Counted from the first letter of the stretch, positions 24,209 through 34,458 are shown. The stretch is 64,000 nt of DNA from JACKHA01 sp041401985 (GCA_041401985.1 JAWKTE010000019.1:11040-75039), one strand, 5' to 3'. The notes: generated by a model from the letters alone, not told the origin. Made by a program: numbers and translations.

Positions 24209-26059
24209 ATGGCCAAGGCCCAAGCCGCACAACCCAAGCCCCGCGGCACCAAGAAATCCGACAAGCCCGCCCGCGGCTCGGGTTCCGCATCGAAACCCGC
24301 CCCCTCCCCCGCCTCCGCCAACGGCCACGCCGCCCCGCGCAGGCACGCCGCCCCAACACCCTCCCCCTACGCCCTCGCCTTCGCCGCCGACTACGCCCCC
24401 GCCCCCGAGTCGGCCAAGGTCGAGATCGCCCCGCGGCACCGCCTGTTCATCAACGGCGAGTTCGTCGAGCCGCGCGAGGGCGCGCACTTTGCGACCATCA
24501 ACCCCGCGACCGAGGCGCCCCTGAGCGAGATCGCCCGGGCGACCGGCGCGGACGTGGACGCGGCCGTCGCCGCCGCGCGCGACGCCCTGCCCGCCTGGGC
24601 CGGGCTGCCCGCAAAGGAGCGGGCCAAGTACCTGTACCGCATCGCGCGCCGGATCCAGGAGCGGGCCCGCGAACTGGCCGTGCTCGAAACGCTCGACGGC
24701 GGCAAGCCCATCCGCGAGAGCCGCGATGTGGACGTGCCATTGGCCGCGGCCCACTTCTTCTACCACGCGGGCTGGGCCGACAAACTCCACCACGTCTTCG
24801 GCCCCGGCGTCGGGCCTGTTGGCGTGTGCGGTCAGATCATCCCCTGGAACTTCCCGCTGCTGATGGCCGCGTGGAAACTCGCCCCGGCCCTGGCCTGCGG
24901 CAACACGTGCGTGCTCAAGCCCGCGGAGACCACCTCGCTCACGGCCCTGCGCCTCGCGGAGATCATGCGGGAGGTCGGCCTGCCGCGCGGCGTCGTGAAC
25001 ATCGTGACGGGCGCGGGCGAGACAGGGGCGGCGCTCGTCGAGCACCCGGGAGTCGACAAGATCGCGTTCACGGGGTCGACGGAGGTGGGCAAGCGGATCG
25101 CGAAGCAGGTGGCCCGGCAGGTAGACCGGCTCTCCGAGCCGGTTTCGCCGCGCAGCGGCGAGCGAGTGGCCGGGGACGCTCACTCGGGGCTTCGCCCCGA
25201 AACCGGCTCGGAGAGCCGGTCCACCCGCCCCGAACCCGGCTCGGAGAGCCGGTCTACCACCAAGCGCCTCACCCTCGAACTCGGCGGCAAGAGCCCCAAC
25301 ATCATCTTCGAGGACGCCAGCCTCGACCAGGCCATCGAGGGCATCGTCCAGGGCATCTACTTCAACCAGGGGCACGTCTGCTGCGCCGGTTCGCGCCTGT
25401 TCGTGCAGGAGTCCGTGCTCGGCGAGGTCACCAAGCGCCTGCGCCGGCGACTGGCCACCCTCCGCGTCGGCGACCCGATGGACAAGAACACCGACGTCGG
25501 CGCGATCAACTCGCGTGCCCAGCTCGACACGATCGAGCGGTACCTGCGGGCGGGCGTCGATGAAGGGGCCGCGCTGCGGGTGTGTGGCGTTGGAAGCGAC
25601 GGAGCGACGGAGCGACGCAGCGACGAAGGGAGAAGGAATGGGGCGGCGCGGCCGTCGCGGAACGGTGCAGCGAAACACAAGGATGAAACACCTTCATGGC
25701 GCCGCGGCCTTCCCGATCGGGGCTACTGGTGCCGCCCGTGCGTGTTCGAGGGCGTGCAGCCCAGCCACGCCGTGGCCCGCGAGGAGATCTTTGGGCCGGT
25801 GCTGGCCGTCATGTCGTTCCGCACGCCGGAGGAGGCGATCACGCGGGCCAACTCAACGCCGTATGGCCTGGCCGCCGGCGTCTGGACCGACAAGGGCTCC
25901 AAGATCTTCGAGATCGCGCGCCGTCTCAAGGCCGGCGTCGTGTGGCTCAACACGTACAACAAGTTTGATCCGGGCTCGCCGTTCGGCGGGTTCAAGGAGT
26001 CCGGCTTCGGACGCGAGGGCGGCGTGCAGGGGCTGCGGGCGTATGTGAACCTCGGCTAA
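24209..26059 (+). CDS. Aldehyde dehydrogenase with two in-frame repeat insertions
   Basis: A 616-residue NAD(P)-dependent aldehyde dehydrogenase, far above the usual 480-500. Family motifs are intact: GPVGVCGQIIPWNFPLLMAA, LKPAETTSL, the GSTEVGK nucleotide loop, catalytic Glu357 in LTLELGGKSPN, nucleophile Cys391 in NQGHVCCAGSR, and EEIFGPVLAV. Extra length has three sources: a 65-residue Lys/Pro/Ala-rich N-terminal tail, about 46 codons at residues 305-350 that are a palindromic repeat, and about 36 low-complexity codons at residues 460-495 (SDGATERRSDEGRRNG and onward). Both internal additions fall where family members have surface turns, so activity may survive. Start ATG at 24209. Substrate unknown. 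Confidence 0.88.
   Translation: MAKAQAAQPKPRGTKKSDKPARGSGSASKPAPSPASANGHAAPRRHAAPTPSPYALAFAADYAPAPESAKVEIAPRHRLFINGEFVEPREGAHFATINPATEAPLSEIARATGADVDAAVAAARDALPAWAGLPAKERAKYLYRIARRIQERARELAVLETLDGGKPIRESRDVDVPLAAAHFFYHAGWADKLHHVFGPGVGPVGVCGQIIPWNFPLLMAAWKLAPALACGNTCVLKPAETTSLTALRLAEIMREVGLPRGVVNIVTGAGETGAALVEHPGVDKIAFTGSTEVGKRIAKQVARQVDRLSEPVSPRSGERVAGDAHSGLRPETGSESRSTRPEPGSESRSTTKRLTLELGGKSPNIIFEDASLDQAIEGIVQGIYFNQGHVCCAGSRLFVQESVLGEVTKRLRRRLATLRVGDPMDKNTDVGAINSRAQLDTIERYLRAGVDEGAALRVCGVGSDGATERRSDEGRRNGAARPSRNGAAKHKDETPSWRRGLPDRGYWCRPCVFEGVQPSHAVAREEIFGPVLAVMSFRTPEEAITRANSTPYGLAAGVWTDKGSKIFEIARRLKAGVVWLNTYNKFDPGSPFGGFKESGFGREGGVQGLRAYVNLG
25120..25258. repeat. Three-armed palindromic element inside the aldehyde dehydrogenase gene (family E)
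   Basis: Three 28-base arms share the palindrome CCGGCTC-TCC-GAGCCGG: one forward (25120-25147) and two inverted (25198-25225 and 25231-25258), each inverted arm differing from the exact complement at one base. The 50-base core contains its own hairpin (GGGGC-TTC-GCCCC). About 138 bases, 46 codons, are added without a stop or frame change. Confidence 0.9.
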
Positions 26060-26826
26060 GCCCCCGAAGCCCCGGGCGTCGCTCCAGACTCCGACCGCGC
26101 CAGCCGACGCAGGCGGAGCCACCGGGCAGCCCCCCAGCAGCCCGCGGCCCATCCCGCGCCGCCGACCCAGCCCGCCGCCACATCCGACGGCGTGTGAACG
26201 CCCAGGTACACCCGCGTCGCGCCGACGAGAACCGCCGTCGTGACCGCCACGCCGATGATGTAGACCCGCAGGCGGACGCGGGGCTGGATCTCCGCGACGA
26301 GCGCCCCCAGCGTCAGGTACGCCACCGTCGCGAGCATCGCGTGCCCGCTGGGGAAACTGGGCGTGGCGAAGTGGGTCAGGTGCGGCACCACGTCGGGTCG
26401 CTCCTGCCCGAACGCGAGTTTGAGCCCGGTGCTCACCAGCGAGCCGCCAGCGACGGCGATGAACACGAACAGCGCGGTTCGCCTGGTGCCGCGGAGCCAC
26501 AGCCCGCCCACGACCGCCGCGGTCAATAGCGTCAGCACCGAAGCGCTGCCCAGCGCGGTCAACTCCTCCGCGGCCACGACCAACCAGCCGGGGCCGATCG
26601 GGCGGCTTGGATCCGCTCCGCTGCGCAGCGCCAGCAGGACTCGCCGATCGAACGTGTCCGTCTCACCTTCGAGCACCTCGTCGGCGATCTCCGCGAACGC
26701 CCAGAACATGGCCGCGACGACGGCCGCGGCGATGAGCACGCCCGCCTCCTGGCGGAACAGCCATCGCACGCCGTGGACGCCGGCGCGCCAAGTCCGTACG
26801 AACGCACGTTGAAGCCGCTTCGCCAT
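26056..26826 (-). CDS. PAP2-family membrane phosphatase
   Basis: A 256-residue integral membrane phosphatase of the type-2 phosphatidic acid phosphatase family. The three catalytic motifs are present: KLAFGQERP, PSFPSGHA and TRVYLGVHTPSD. About six membrane helices surround them. Such enzymes dephosphorylate phosphatidate, undecaprenyl pyrophosphate or phosphatidylglycerophosphate; which one cannot be told. It is the last gene of a minus-strand run HU - ispE - PAP2, and its stop overlaps the aldehyde dehydrogenase stop by 4 bases. A link to isoprenoid carriers (undecaprenyl pyrophosphate) is tempting because of ispE, but is only inference. Confidence 0.9.
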   Translation of the reverse strand: MAKRLQRAFVRTWRAGVHGVRWLFRQEAGVLIAAAVVAAMFWAFAEIADEVLEGETDTFDRRVLLALRSGADPSRPIGPGWLVVAAEELTALGSASVLTLLTAAVVGGLWLRGTRRTALFVFIAVAGGSLVSTGLKLAFGQERPDVVPHLTHFATPSFPSGHAMLATVAYLTLGALVAEIQPRVRLRVYIIGVAVTTAVLVGATRVYLGVHTPSDVAAGWVGGAGWAAGCWGAARWLRLRRLARSESGATPGASGA

Positions 26827-26876
26827 GTCGGATCATTCCGACCGAGAGCCGCACGGCCCACCGTCGCGGGCCCGGA

Positions 26877-27743
26877 TCATCCCCGAAGTCGAGTCGCCAC
26901 GACCACGCACCCGCCGAACGCCTCCGGCGCGCGCTCGCCGACTGTGAACAACGTGCTGCCGCTGCCGGTCATGTGGACGCGGTGCCCGGCACGCTCCATG
27001 GCCTTTCGCATGTTCGCCAGCCGCGGCTCGACGGCCTCCGCCGCCGGGCCCAGGTCGTTGAAGAGCGATGACTCCCACTCCCTCGGCGCGCCGCCGGTGA
27101 TCGAGAGCGCCCGAGCCGCGTCTTCCATGAACGGGCGTGGTGCCAGGGTGTCGAACGCCTTGTAGACCGCCGGCGTCTGGCAGCCGAACGGCGGGAGCAC
27201 GAGGTGGACGGTCCCGCTGGCCGCGGCCGCGGGCTCGATGATGGCGCCGAAGCCGCTGACCAGCGCGGGCGCGGGCGGCCCGTCGCCGGCGCAAAGGAAG
27301 TAGGCCACATCGCTGCCGAGCGGGCGGGACAGCGCCCGCAGCGTCTCGATGTCGAGCCCGAAGTCGTACAAGGCGGCGACGCCCATCAGAACCGCCGCGG
27401 CGTTGCTCGATCCGCCGGCCAGCCCGCCGCCCGTCGGGATCCGCTTGCGGGCCCGCAGGCGGATCGGCAGCGCCCGCCCGATATGGGCCTCGAGCGCGTG
27501 GTGGGCCCGGACCATCAGGTCCGCCTCCTCCGGCCAGTCGATCGGCGTCGGGCGGGGGGCATCGGCCGCCCACGCGCGTTCGTACGCCGTGGCGTCCGCC
27601 CTCTCGATCTCGATGTCATCGCACAGATCGATCGCGTGGAACCATGACACGATCCGGTGCCAGCCGGCCCGAGGGCCGCCGGCCGGTTCGGGGGGCGAGA
27701 CCGCGAGGCACAGGTTCACCTTCGCGTATGACCGAAGCAGCAT
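26877..27743 (-). CDS. ispE: 4-diphosphocytidyl-2-C-methyl-D-erythritol kinase
   Basis: A GHMP-family kinase of 288 residues that phosphorylates CDP-ME in the MEP isoprenoid pathway. The N-terminal SYAKVNLCLAV holds the catalytic lysine region, the phosphate loop is IPTGGGLAGGSSNAAAVL, the active-site aspartate is in PLGSDVAYFL, and the C-terminal glycine motif is MTGSGSTLF. It lies 43 bases downstream of the HU gene on the same strand and 50 bases before the PAP2 gene. Together with ispD at 21.2 kb it shows that this organism uses the MEP route. Confidence 0.93.
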   Translation of the reverse strand: MLLRSYAKVNLCLAVSPPEPAGGPRAGWHRIVSWFHAIDLCDDIEIERADATAYERAWAADAPRPTPIDWPEEADLMVRAHHALEAHIGRALPIRLRARKRIPTGGGLAGGSSNAAAVLMGVAALYDFGLDIETLRALSRPLGSDVAYFLCAGDGPPAPALVSGFGAIIEPAAAASGTVHLVLPPFGCQTPAVYKAFDTLAPRPFMEDAARALSITGGAPREWESSLFNDLGPAAEAVEPRLANMRKAMERAGHRVHMTGSGSTLFTVGERAPEAFGGCVVVATRLRG

Positions 27744-27786
27744 CCGAGATCATTGGAGCGTGGCCCGCCTGCCGGGCTCCCCGTGA

Positions 27787-28182
27787 TCACAGCACCCCAT
27801 TCTCCGCCGCCCCGACCGGTGCCGCCATCTTCATCTCGCCTTCCTGGGCCGCCTTCGGACGCCGTGTGGGCTTGGCCTCGACCAGCGACTCCGGCCCGGC
27901 GGCGGCGAGCGCCTCCCGCATCTTCAGCCCCGGTTTGAACTTCACCGTCCGGCGTCGCTCGACCATCACTGGCTCGAGCGTCTTGGGGTTCTGGGCCTGG
28001 CGCGGCCCGCGGACCTTGACCTCGAACACCCCGAACTCGCGGAACTCCAGGCGGTTGCCCTCGCCGATCTCGTTGACCAGTTGCTCCAGGAACTCCTTGA
28101 CCACCGTGCGGACCTGATCCCGGTGCATCTGCGTGGACTGGGCGATCCGGTCGATGATTTCCTTCTTGGTCGTTGTCGCCAT
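27787..28182 (-). CDS. HU/IHF-family DNA-binding protein with C-terminal tail
   Basis: A 131-residue nucleoid protein. The body matches the HU/IHF fold: TKKEIIDRIAQSTQMHRDQV, LVNEIGEGNRLEFREFGVFE, and the DNA-inserting beta-arm (RGPRQAQNPKT...VERRRTVKFKPG). Classical HU ends after about 90 residues; here about 35 more follow (ESLVEAKPTRRPKAAQEGE and onward), a basic then acidic tail. GGAGAG lies about 5 bases before the ATG at 28182, better than the ATG 19 codons upstream. It heads the HU - ispE - PAP2 run. The 320 bases upstream hold no gene. Confidence 0.9.
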   Translation of the reverse strand: MATTTKKEIIDRIAQSTQMHRDQVRTVVKEFLEQLVNEIGEGNRLEFREFGVFEVKVRGPRQAQNPKTLEPVMVERRRTVKFKPGLKMREALAAAGPESLVEAKPTRRPKAAQEGEMKMAAPVGAAENGVL

Positions 28183-28506
28183 TGTCTCTCCAGAAGCCGT
28201 CGGGGCCGGGATCGCAACCGGTTTGCGGGCCGACAACACAAGCCCGACAGAAAGCCGCGGACCCGAACATCGCCCGGGACCGCTCAGCGGGGCGACGCCA
28301 GGGCTGGCCTCGGACCGCCACGAGTGTCTGGCCCGCGCGTCGCCCCGGAAGGAAGGCGAGCGCCCGGACCCAAAGCAGGGGCAAGTATCCCCGCTGGCAC
28401 GCCCCGCGTCAACGCCGTAAGCCCTGATCCATACGGCTTTTGGGGATCACAACCCCCCATCGCTCGGGAGGGCGTGTGATCCGATCAGAATACGATCAAA
28501 ATTCCC

Positions 28507-29463
28507 TTAGAACTCCACGACCAGTCCACCAAAGACGCCGGCGGCCGAGCCGGTGAACTCCAGATCGCTCTCGTCGCCCTCGGCACTCAGCCCCAGGTTC
28601 CGGTACCCGAACTCGACGCCGACGTGCTCAACCGGGCGCCACGAGATCGCCGCCAGCACGTCCCACGTCGTGGTCGTCTGGGCGTTGGTCCACCCGAAGT
28701 AGCCGACGGTCGTGCCGACCTCGACCGTGACCTCGCGGAAGATGTCCAGCGACAGGCGTGCCCCGACAATCGGCTGGGCAAACACGTCCGACGCCGACGC
28801 CGAGAGCCCGAGTTCCGACGGGCGCGATCCCGCGCCCGGCGTCACATCCAGGTCGAAGTCGATCGACTCGACGCGTGCCCCGCCGAGCACCTCGAACGCA
28901 TACCGCAGGCGGTCCGGGTCGCCGCGCTCGCCCGGCATCGGGCCGTGGAAGATCGCATACGCGGCACTGGCCTCGATGGTCCAGAACGTGAAGTCGGTCT
29001 CGACGCGGTCGCCGGGCACGAAGAACGCGTCGCCGATGCGCCCCGCCTCGGTCGGCCCCGACGAGCCGTCCTCGGTCAGGTACGTCCCGCCGAGCGTGAA
29101 CCGCCAGCGCCCATTGGTGATGTGGGCCCGCGAGAGCAGCGCGCCCGTCGGGTCGTCGGCGTCCAGGTCGAAGAGGTCAACCTCGGCGTCGTCGCCGAAC
29201 GTGGCGCCCTCGAACGACACCGGCCCTTCGGTGCCGCGGATCGTCACGTCGCCGCGCGGCGCCGCGTACCAGTACGCCGGTTCGATCCGCACGGTCCAGC
29301 CGCGGTCGAGCGGGCGATCGCCCAGCACGTCGCCCAGCATGCTGTCCAGCATCGTGCCGCCCGCCGGCTCATCCGGCGTCGCGGCGGGCGCGGGCGGCTC
29401 GCCCTGGGCCATCGCCACCCCCGCACTTGCGAGCAACGCCAGCGCCGAACACATCTCGCGCAT
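28507..29463 (-). CDS. Putative outer-membrane beta-barrel protein
   Basis: A 318-residue protein with a signal peptide (MCSALALLASAGVAMAQ). The mature part alternates hydrophobic and polar residues in many short strands (GWTVRIEPAYWYAAPRGD, WRFTLGGTYL, FTFWTIEASAAYAIF, VTVEVGTTVGYFGW, VGVEFGYRNLGL) and ends in aromatic Phe (GGLVVEF), as outer-membrane barrels do. The start at 29463 follows GGGGAGG at a spacing of 6. It lies 44 bases after the large propeller gene on the same strand, so the two probably share a transcript and act at the cell envelope. No transport function can be assigned. Confidence 0.75.
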   Translation of the reverse strand: MREMCSALALLASAGVAMAQGEPPAPAATPDEPAGGTMLDSMLGDVLGDRPLDRGWTVRIEPAYWYAAPRGDVTIRGTEGPVSFEGATFGDDAEVDLFDLDADDPTGALLSRAHITNGRWRFTLGGTYLTEDGSSGPTEAGRIGDAFFVPGDRVETDFTFWTIEASAAYAIFHGPMPGERGDPDRLRYAFEVLGGARVESIDFDLDVTPGAGSRPSELGLSASASDVFAQPIVGARLSLDIFREVTVEVGTTVGYFGWTNAQTTTTWDVLAAISWRPVEHVGVEFGYRNLGLSAEGDESDLEFTGSAAGVFGGLVVEF

Positions 29464-29507
29464 CCGTGCCTCCCCGGGGCCTGGCCCCGCAGCCGCACAG
29501 ATTAGCG

Positions 29508-32500
29508 TCATTCCGCCGGCATCGGCAGCACCAGCACGCCCCCGTCCTGGCTCACCAGCGCGTGCCCTTCCACCACCATCACGCCGCGCGGCTCGCCCGC
29601 CAGCAGCAGGTCCAGCGCGAACACCTCCCGCGCGCTGAGCGTGTTCACCACGCTCAGGCGGTACGCCGCGTCCCCCACGATCCGACGCGGGCGCGAGTCG
29701 AGCATCACCACGAAGTCCCTCCCGACCGCCGGCGGCAGCAGCGAGTCCTGGCGATCGATCGCGTCGATGCCCAGCAGCCCGCCCTCACGGTCCAGCAGCA
29801 CGATGCCCCGCCCGCTCGACAGCACGATCCCCGCCTCAAGCCGCGTCAGCCGGACACGCGTCCGCGAGCCGGTCCGCCCCTGCGTCGGCAGCGCGCTGCT
29901 TGTCATCGAGCCGTCAATCAGCGACACCTGGCGGAACCCGCGATCGCCCCCCAGCACCCACAGGTGCGGGCCATCGACCCACGCGTCCATCGTCCGCGAC
30001 ATCGCCGGCCCCTCGGTCCGCCAGAGTTCCGCCCCGTCCCAGGCGTCCAGCCCGGCGATGCTCAGGTTCAGCCCCGCCAGCGCCCTCCCGTCCGGCGTCA
30101 GGCGGACCCACCTGACCTCGCCCAGGCCGCTCGGGTCGTCGGGCGAAGCCGCGTCGTCGCGCCGCGACACCAGTTCGCCCGTGCGGGCCTCCATCACCAG
30201 CAGCATCGGCCCGAGGGTCATCTGCACACTGTCCGGCCCAACCGGATGATTGAACGCCCCGCCCACCACCAGGCCCGGCCCGCGCACCGCCACGTCGTGC
30301 GCCTGGGCCAGCGGCAAACGACGGCTCCAAAGCACCCGCCCATCGAGCATGTCCAGCCCCGCCGCCCGACCGCTGCGCTCCACCACCACCAGCGTCCGCC
30401 AGTCGTGCGACACGATCAGATCGTCCGGGCGGACCGGCCCGTCCAGCGGCGTGAGCATCCGCGTCGCCCCGCGCCGGGCCGCGGCGAACCTGGCCTGCAG
30501 GTCAGGGTCCGGCTCGAACAACCGGTCGAACCCGGTCGACTGCCACAGTTCGGTTCCGTCCGAGACGCTGCGGCACTCGAACGCCGCCCCGTCGCGCCCA
30601 GAGGTGAACAGCACGAGCCGCTCGCCATCGACCGACAGCACCTCGACCGACGCCGCCCGCGCGATCGACGCCTCCCACGCCATCGCGAACCCGTCTCCCT
30701 CGGCCCGCCACAGTTCCAGCACCTCGCGCCGGTCATCGACCATGACCACGACGCCGGCGGGTTCATCACCCACGAACGGGCGGAGGACCCGGCGTCCGTC
30801 GAGCAGGCGCGCCTCCGAGCGGACCTCCGGACCCGTGACCGCCAGGGCCGGGTATTCCAGGGCGGCTCCCTCCAAGCGCGCCCGAAGAGCCAGAACATCG
30901 TCGCCCAGCGTCGCCGCCGCGCCCGGGAACTCGGCCAGCGTGTTCTCGAGCACCCGCAGCGCCCACGCCGCGTGCCCGGCGTCGCCAAGCCCGTCGACCA
31001 GCATCCGGGCACTCAGCCCGACCGCCGCCGCCTCGGCATCGGCGCCCGCGCGCGACAAGGCCTTACCCGCTTCCAGCGCCCTGTGCAGCGCCGACAAGCG
31101 CTCGATTGAGGTCTCGGGATGGTCCAGCGCGTGGGCCACGTCCAGCCACAACGCTGGCGTGATCGACGACGCCGGGAACCGGCGCGCCAGCGTCCGCAGG
31201 TCTTCCAGCCGGGGCGACTCGCCGAGCGCCGTTCGCTCGCGCCTGGCCGCGGCGTCGAACGGGGCGTACACCCCGCCGCCCGCCCGGGCCACGATCCGGC
31301 GGACCCGCATCGCCGCCTCCAGGTCCGCCCGCGCCGACGCCACGCCCCGCGTCCACAGTTCGCCCGCCAGCACCGGCTCGTCGAGCACCTGTTGGTACGT
31401 CTCGCACGCCGCGGCGTGCCGCCCGTCGCGCTCCTGCACGTCGCCGAGTTCGAACAGATACGCCACACGCTGCACCGGCGTGCCGGCGGCCCGCCCGAGG
31501 CGCGCGATGAGTTCGTCGCCCAGCGCCGCCGGCACCTTCGGCCCGTCGTCGGCGCTCGCGCCGCCGGGCCCGCCCTCGGACCGCCCGGCCCGGCGCACCA
31601 GGTCCAGCGTGAACTCGTACACGCTCGACCGAACATCAGTCGCCACGCCCACGCCCGGCCGCGCCCCGCCCGCGTCGAGCGCATCAAGGCACCGATCCAC
31701 CGCCGGCGTCACGAGCCGCCACTCACCCGCCCGGGCCGCCAGGCGCGCCAGCGCCAGCGAGGGCAGCGGGTCGTTCGGCCGCGCCTCGATCTCGTCGCGG
31801 AGGCGCTCCAGCGCCTCGCTCCAGACCAGGAACGAGCGGATCCGCTCGGTGTCTACCACCAGCAACTGGCTCGGGGCCGCCAGCAGCATCCCGCGGTTGT
31901 CCAGTTCCACCGTGTGGGCCACATCGATCGGGCGGTTGATCGCGGCCGGGTCGAGGATCACCACGCCGCGCGCCGTCGGGGCCAGCAGGCGATCGCCCGA
32001 CGCGACCACACGCCCCATCAGCGGCGACGCCCCGTTGACCGCCAGGCTCGGCGACATCCGCACCGTCTCGGTCTCGAACCCGTCGAGCGGCGCGGCCCGG
32101 ACCTGCTGCTGGTTCACGGCCGCCAGCCAACCGTTCACGCCGATCAGATAGCGCGGCCAGCCGAACACGTCCGCGCCGCGCGAGCCGACGATCGCGCCGG
32201 TCGCCAGGTCGATCCGCAGGATGTCCCGATGGTCCGGGCTGAGCGTGATCATCTGCCCGCCGTGGATGATCGGGGCCGCCATCGCCCACGGCTCGCCCTG
32301 GTCCGCGGCCCCGCTCACCGACAGCATCCGGCGCAGCCACACCGTCCGCCCGGTCTCGGCCTCCAGCGCCACGATCGTGCCCAGCTCGTCGACCCGGTAC
32401 ACCACGCCCTCGTGCAGCACGCCGACATCCGCCACGGCCGTCGGCCGCCGGTACGGCAGCGTCCCCGCGCTGGCCAGCGAGCGCACCCACTTGAGTTCGC

Positions 32501-33849
32501 CCGTGTGCAGATCGAGCCCGACCATCGAGTTCGACTGCAGACGCCGGAACTGCACAAACGTCCGCATGCACACCACGACCGTGTCGCCCGAGACGATCGC
32601 CGGGCCGCGGATGCTCGCGTCGGCCAGGCGCTCGTCGAGCGAGTCGACGCGGACCGACCAGACCAGGCGGCCCGTGTCGATCTCGATCGCGTGCAGGCGC
32701 GGGTCGCCCTCGCGCAAGCCGGCCCGGGCCAGGCCGGTCGCGGCCAGTGCATAACCCGAGGCCGCGGTGACGAACGTGCCGTCCTCGAGCCCGTTGCCCA
32801 TGAGTTGGCGGGCGTAGAACGTCGGGCCCTCGCCCGGGCGCTCGCCGTTGCCATCGGCGGGCGGCGGGCGCAGACGCCAGCGCATCGCCAGCGTGAACCG
32901 ATCCCACGCGCTGATGAACTCCCCGTCGTTGGCCAGCACCACGTCGTCCACGACGCAGGGCATGATCCAGGGCATCGCGGCCATGTTGCCGCCCCGCGCG
33001 GGCGCGCCTCGTCCGGGCGGGCCGACTCGGGGGCCAAGCGCACCGCACGCTGCGGGCGACGGTCCAGTTCGGTCGCGCTCAGCGGAGGATTCGGATCGAG
33101 CGGCGTCACGTCCCGACGGATCGCCGCGCGCGGCCACTCGATCGGCTCCGGCGGGCGCATCGAGACGCCCGCCCGGGCCGCGGCCCGCTCAACCAGCGCG
33201 AGCACTTCCGGGCGGGGCAGGTAACGGGACAGCGAATGGGCCAGTTCCGCCGCCGGCCCGGCAACGCCCGGGTCGCTCGCGTCCAGGTGGGACTCGGCTC
33301 GCCCGAGTTCCAGCCTGGCGGCCTCGAACCGACCGCCCTCGATGTGGTTCTGAGCGATACGAAGCGACGCCTCGAGGCCCGACCGCGTCAGCCACCTGGC
33401 CTGGGCCGCCCAGTCGATGAACCCGACCTCAATCTGCCGCCGCGCCTCGGCCTCCTGGGCCTCGCGATAGGCCGCCAGCAACTCGGGGCGGGCCAGCATG
33501 AACGCGTGGACCCGCTCGCGCACGTCGATGAACAGGTCGGGGTCGGTCTCGGTCTCGATGACCCGGGCGCCCTCGGTCTCAAGCAGATCCTGGAGCGTCC
33601 GCACCGCCTCCGGCACGTTGCCCGCCCCCAGCAGGCCTTCGAGCCCGGCGAGCGCATCGCGCGTCCGCGTCGAGTCGTCCACGTACACGGGGTTGACCGT
33701 CTGTGCCACAGCGTCGGAGCGCGACAGCCCAGGCCACCGCGGCACACGCGGCGATTCCGGACCATCGAGGCAAGCGAGGCGATTGCCCACCCTGTTCTGG
33801 GACGCCGCCGCACTCCCCCACCCAGCCGTCCAGTTCGCCTGATCGCCAT
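29508..33849 (-). CDS. Giant secreted PQQ-like beta-propeller protein with TPR-like region (frame breaks)
   Basis: One gene of about 1,440 codons read across frames. The N-terminus has a signal peptide ending in AVAQ before TVNPVYVDDSTRTRD. A helical region follows (LFIDVRERVHAFMLARPELL, WLTRSGLEASLRIAQNHIEG). Many propeller blades come next: HAIEIDTGRLVWSVRVDSLD, VALEAETGRTVWLRRM, LDLHTGELKWVRSL. A TPR-like helical stretch is near 31.0-31.8 kb, and a second propeller covers the C-terminus (MLDGRVLWSRRLPLAQA, LVMEARTGELVSRRDD). Breaks lie near 32,990 and within 33,690-33,800. The ATG at 33849 follows CAGGAGG. It probably binds ligands or partners at the cell surface; no enzyme residues are evident. 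Confidence 0.75.
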
Positions 33850-33880
33850 GCTGGGCGCCTCCTGACTGGGCGTGGGGCCG

Positions 33881-34414
33881 ATGGTCACTCCCCGGCTCAT
33901 GGGAGGAGGGGCCTGCGTCGATGCCCGCCCGATGCTCGCGACCGCTTCCGATCCCGCGGCCCTGGCCCCGGCGAACACGAGCGCGGTCGCACCCGCCATC
34001 GAACGACCCGCCCGCCCCCGCAAGAGTCGGCTGCCTGGGCGTCCGACCCGCGTGGCCGCCCTCATTATCACCATTCTGTTCGTCAGCGTTGCCGACCTGA
34101 TCCTCACGCTGACCTTTCTGACCAGCGTGGGGATGGCCGAGGCCAACCCCTTGGCCCGGAAGGTGTTTGCGACCAACTCCGTGCCCGTGGTCGTGGGGTT
34201 CAAGCTGGAGCCTGACCGCGACAGCGTCACGGCTGCCTGTGGCTGGCCCGGCACAAGGCGGTCGGCGAGGGCGGAGCCTGGGCGGGCGCGTGCTCATGCT
34301 GGCTGCTCGTCCGCTGGAACGTGCATCGACCAGAGCCACGTGTTCACGACGGTGCTCAACGCCCCGGAGCCGCACCACCACGCCGACTCGCGCTGGGTGG
34401 CGATCGTGGAATGA
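33881..34414 (+). CDS. DUF5658-like small membrane protein (frame breaks)
   Basis: Starts with a Pro/Ala-rich leader and a first helix (AALIITILFVSVADLILTLT), then AEANPLARKVFATNSVPVVV, typical of DUF5658-like proteins. After GFKL the protein continues in another frame as CLWLARHKAVGEGGAWAGAC, and the end (SHVFTTVLNAPEP) returns to the first frame, so two corrections are needed, near 34,205-34,235 and near 34,310-34,330. The start is uncertain: ATG at 33881 or 33932. It is divergent from the giant propeller gene with only about 30 bases between, so at least one of these starts may be misplaced. Confidence 0.55.
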   Translation: MVTPRLMGGGACVDARPMLATASDPAALAPANTSAVAPAIERPARPRKSRLPGRPTRVAALIITILFVSVADLILTLTFLTSVGMAEANPLARKVFATNSVPVVVGFKLEPDRDSVTAACGWPGTRRSARAEPGRARAHAGCSSAGTCIDQSHVFTTVLNAPEPHHHADSRWVAIVE

Positions 34415-34458
34415 CGCCCGGCGTCCCCGGGCGACGCCGGCCCCGATACGCTGTACCC

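Noticed and set aside
31119..33224. Plus-strand reading frame of 701 codons opposite the propeller gene
   Set aside because: Propeller repeats are clear on the minus strand; the plus-strand text has no structure.
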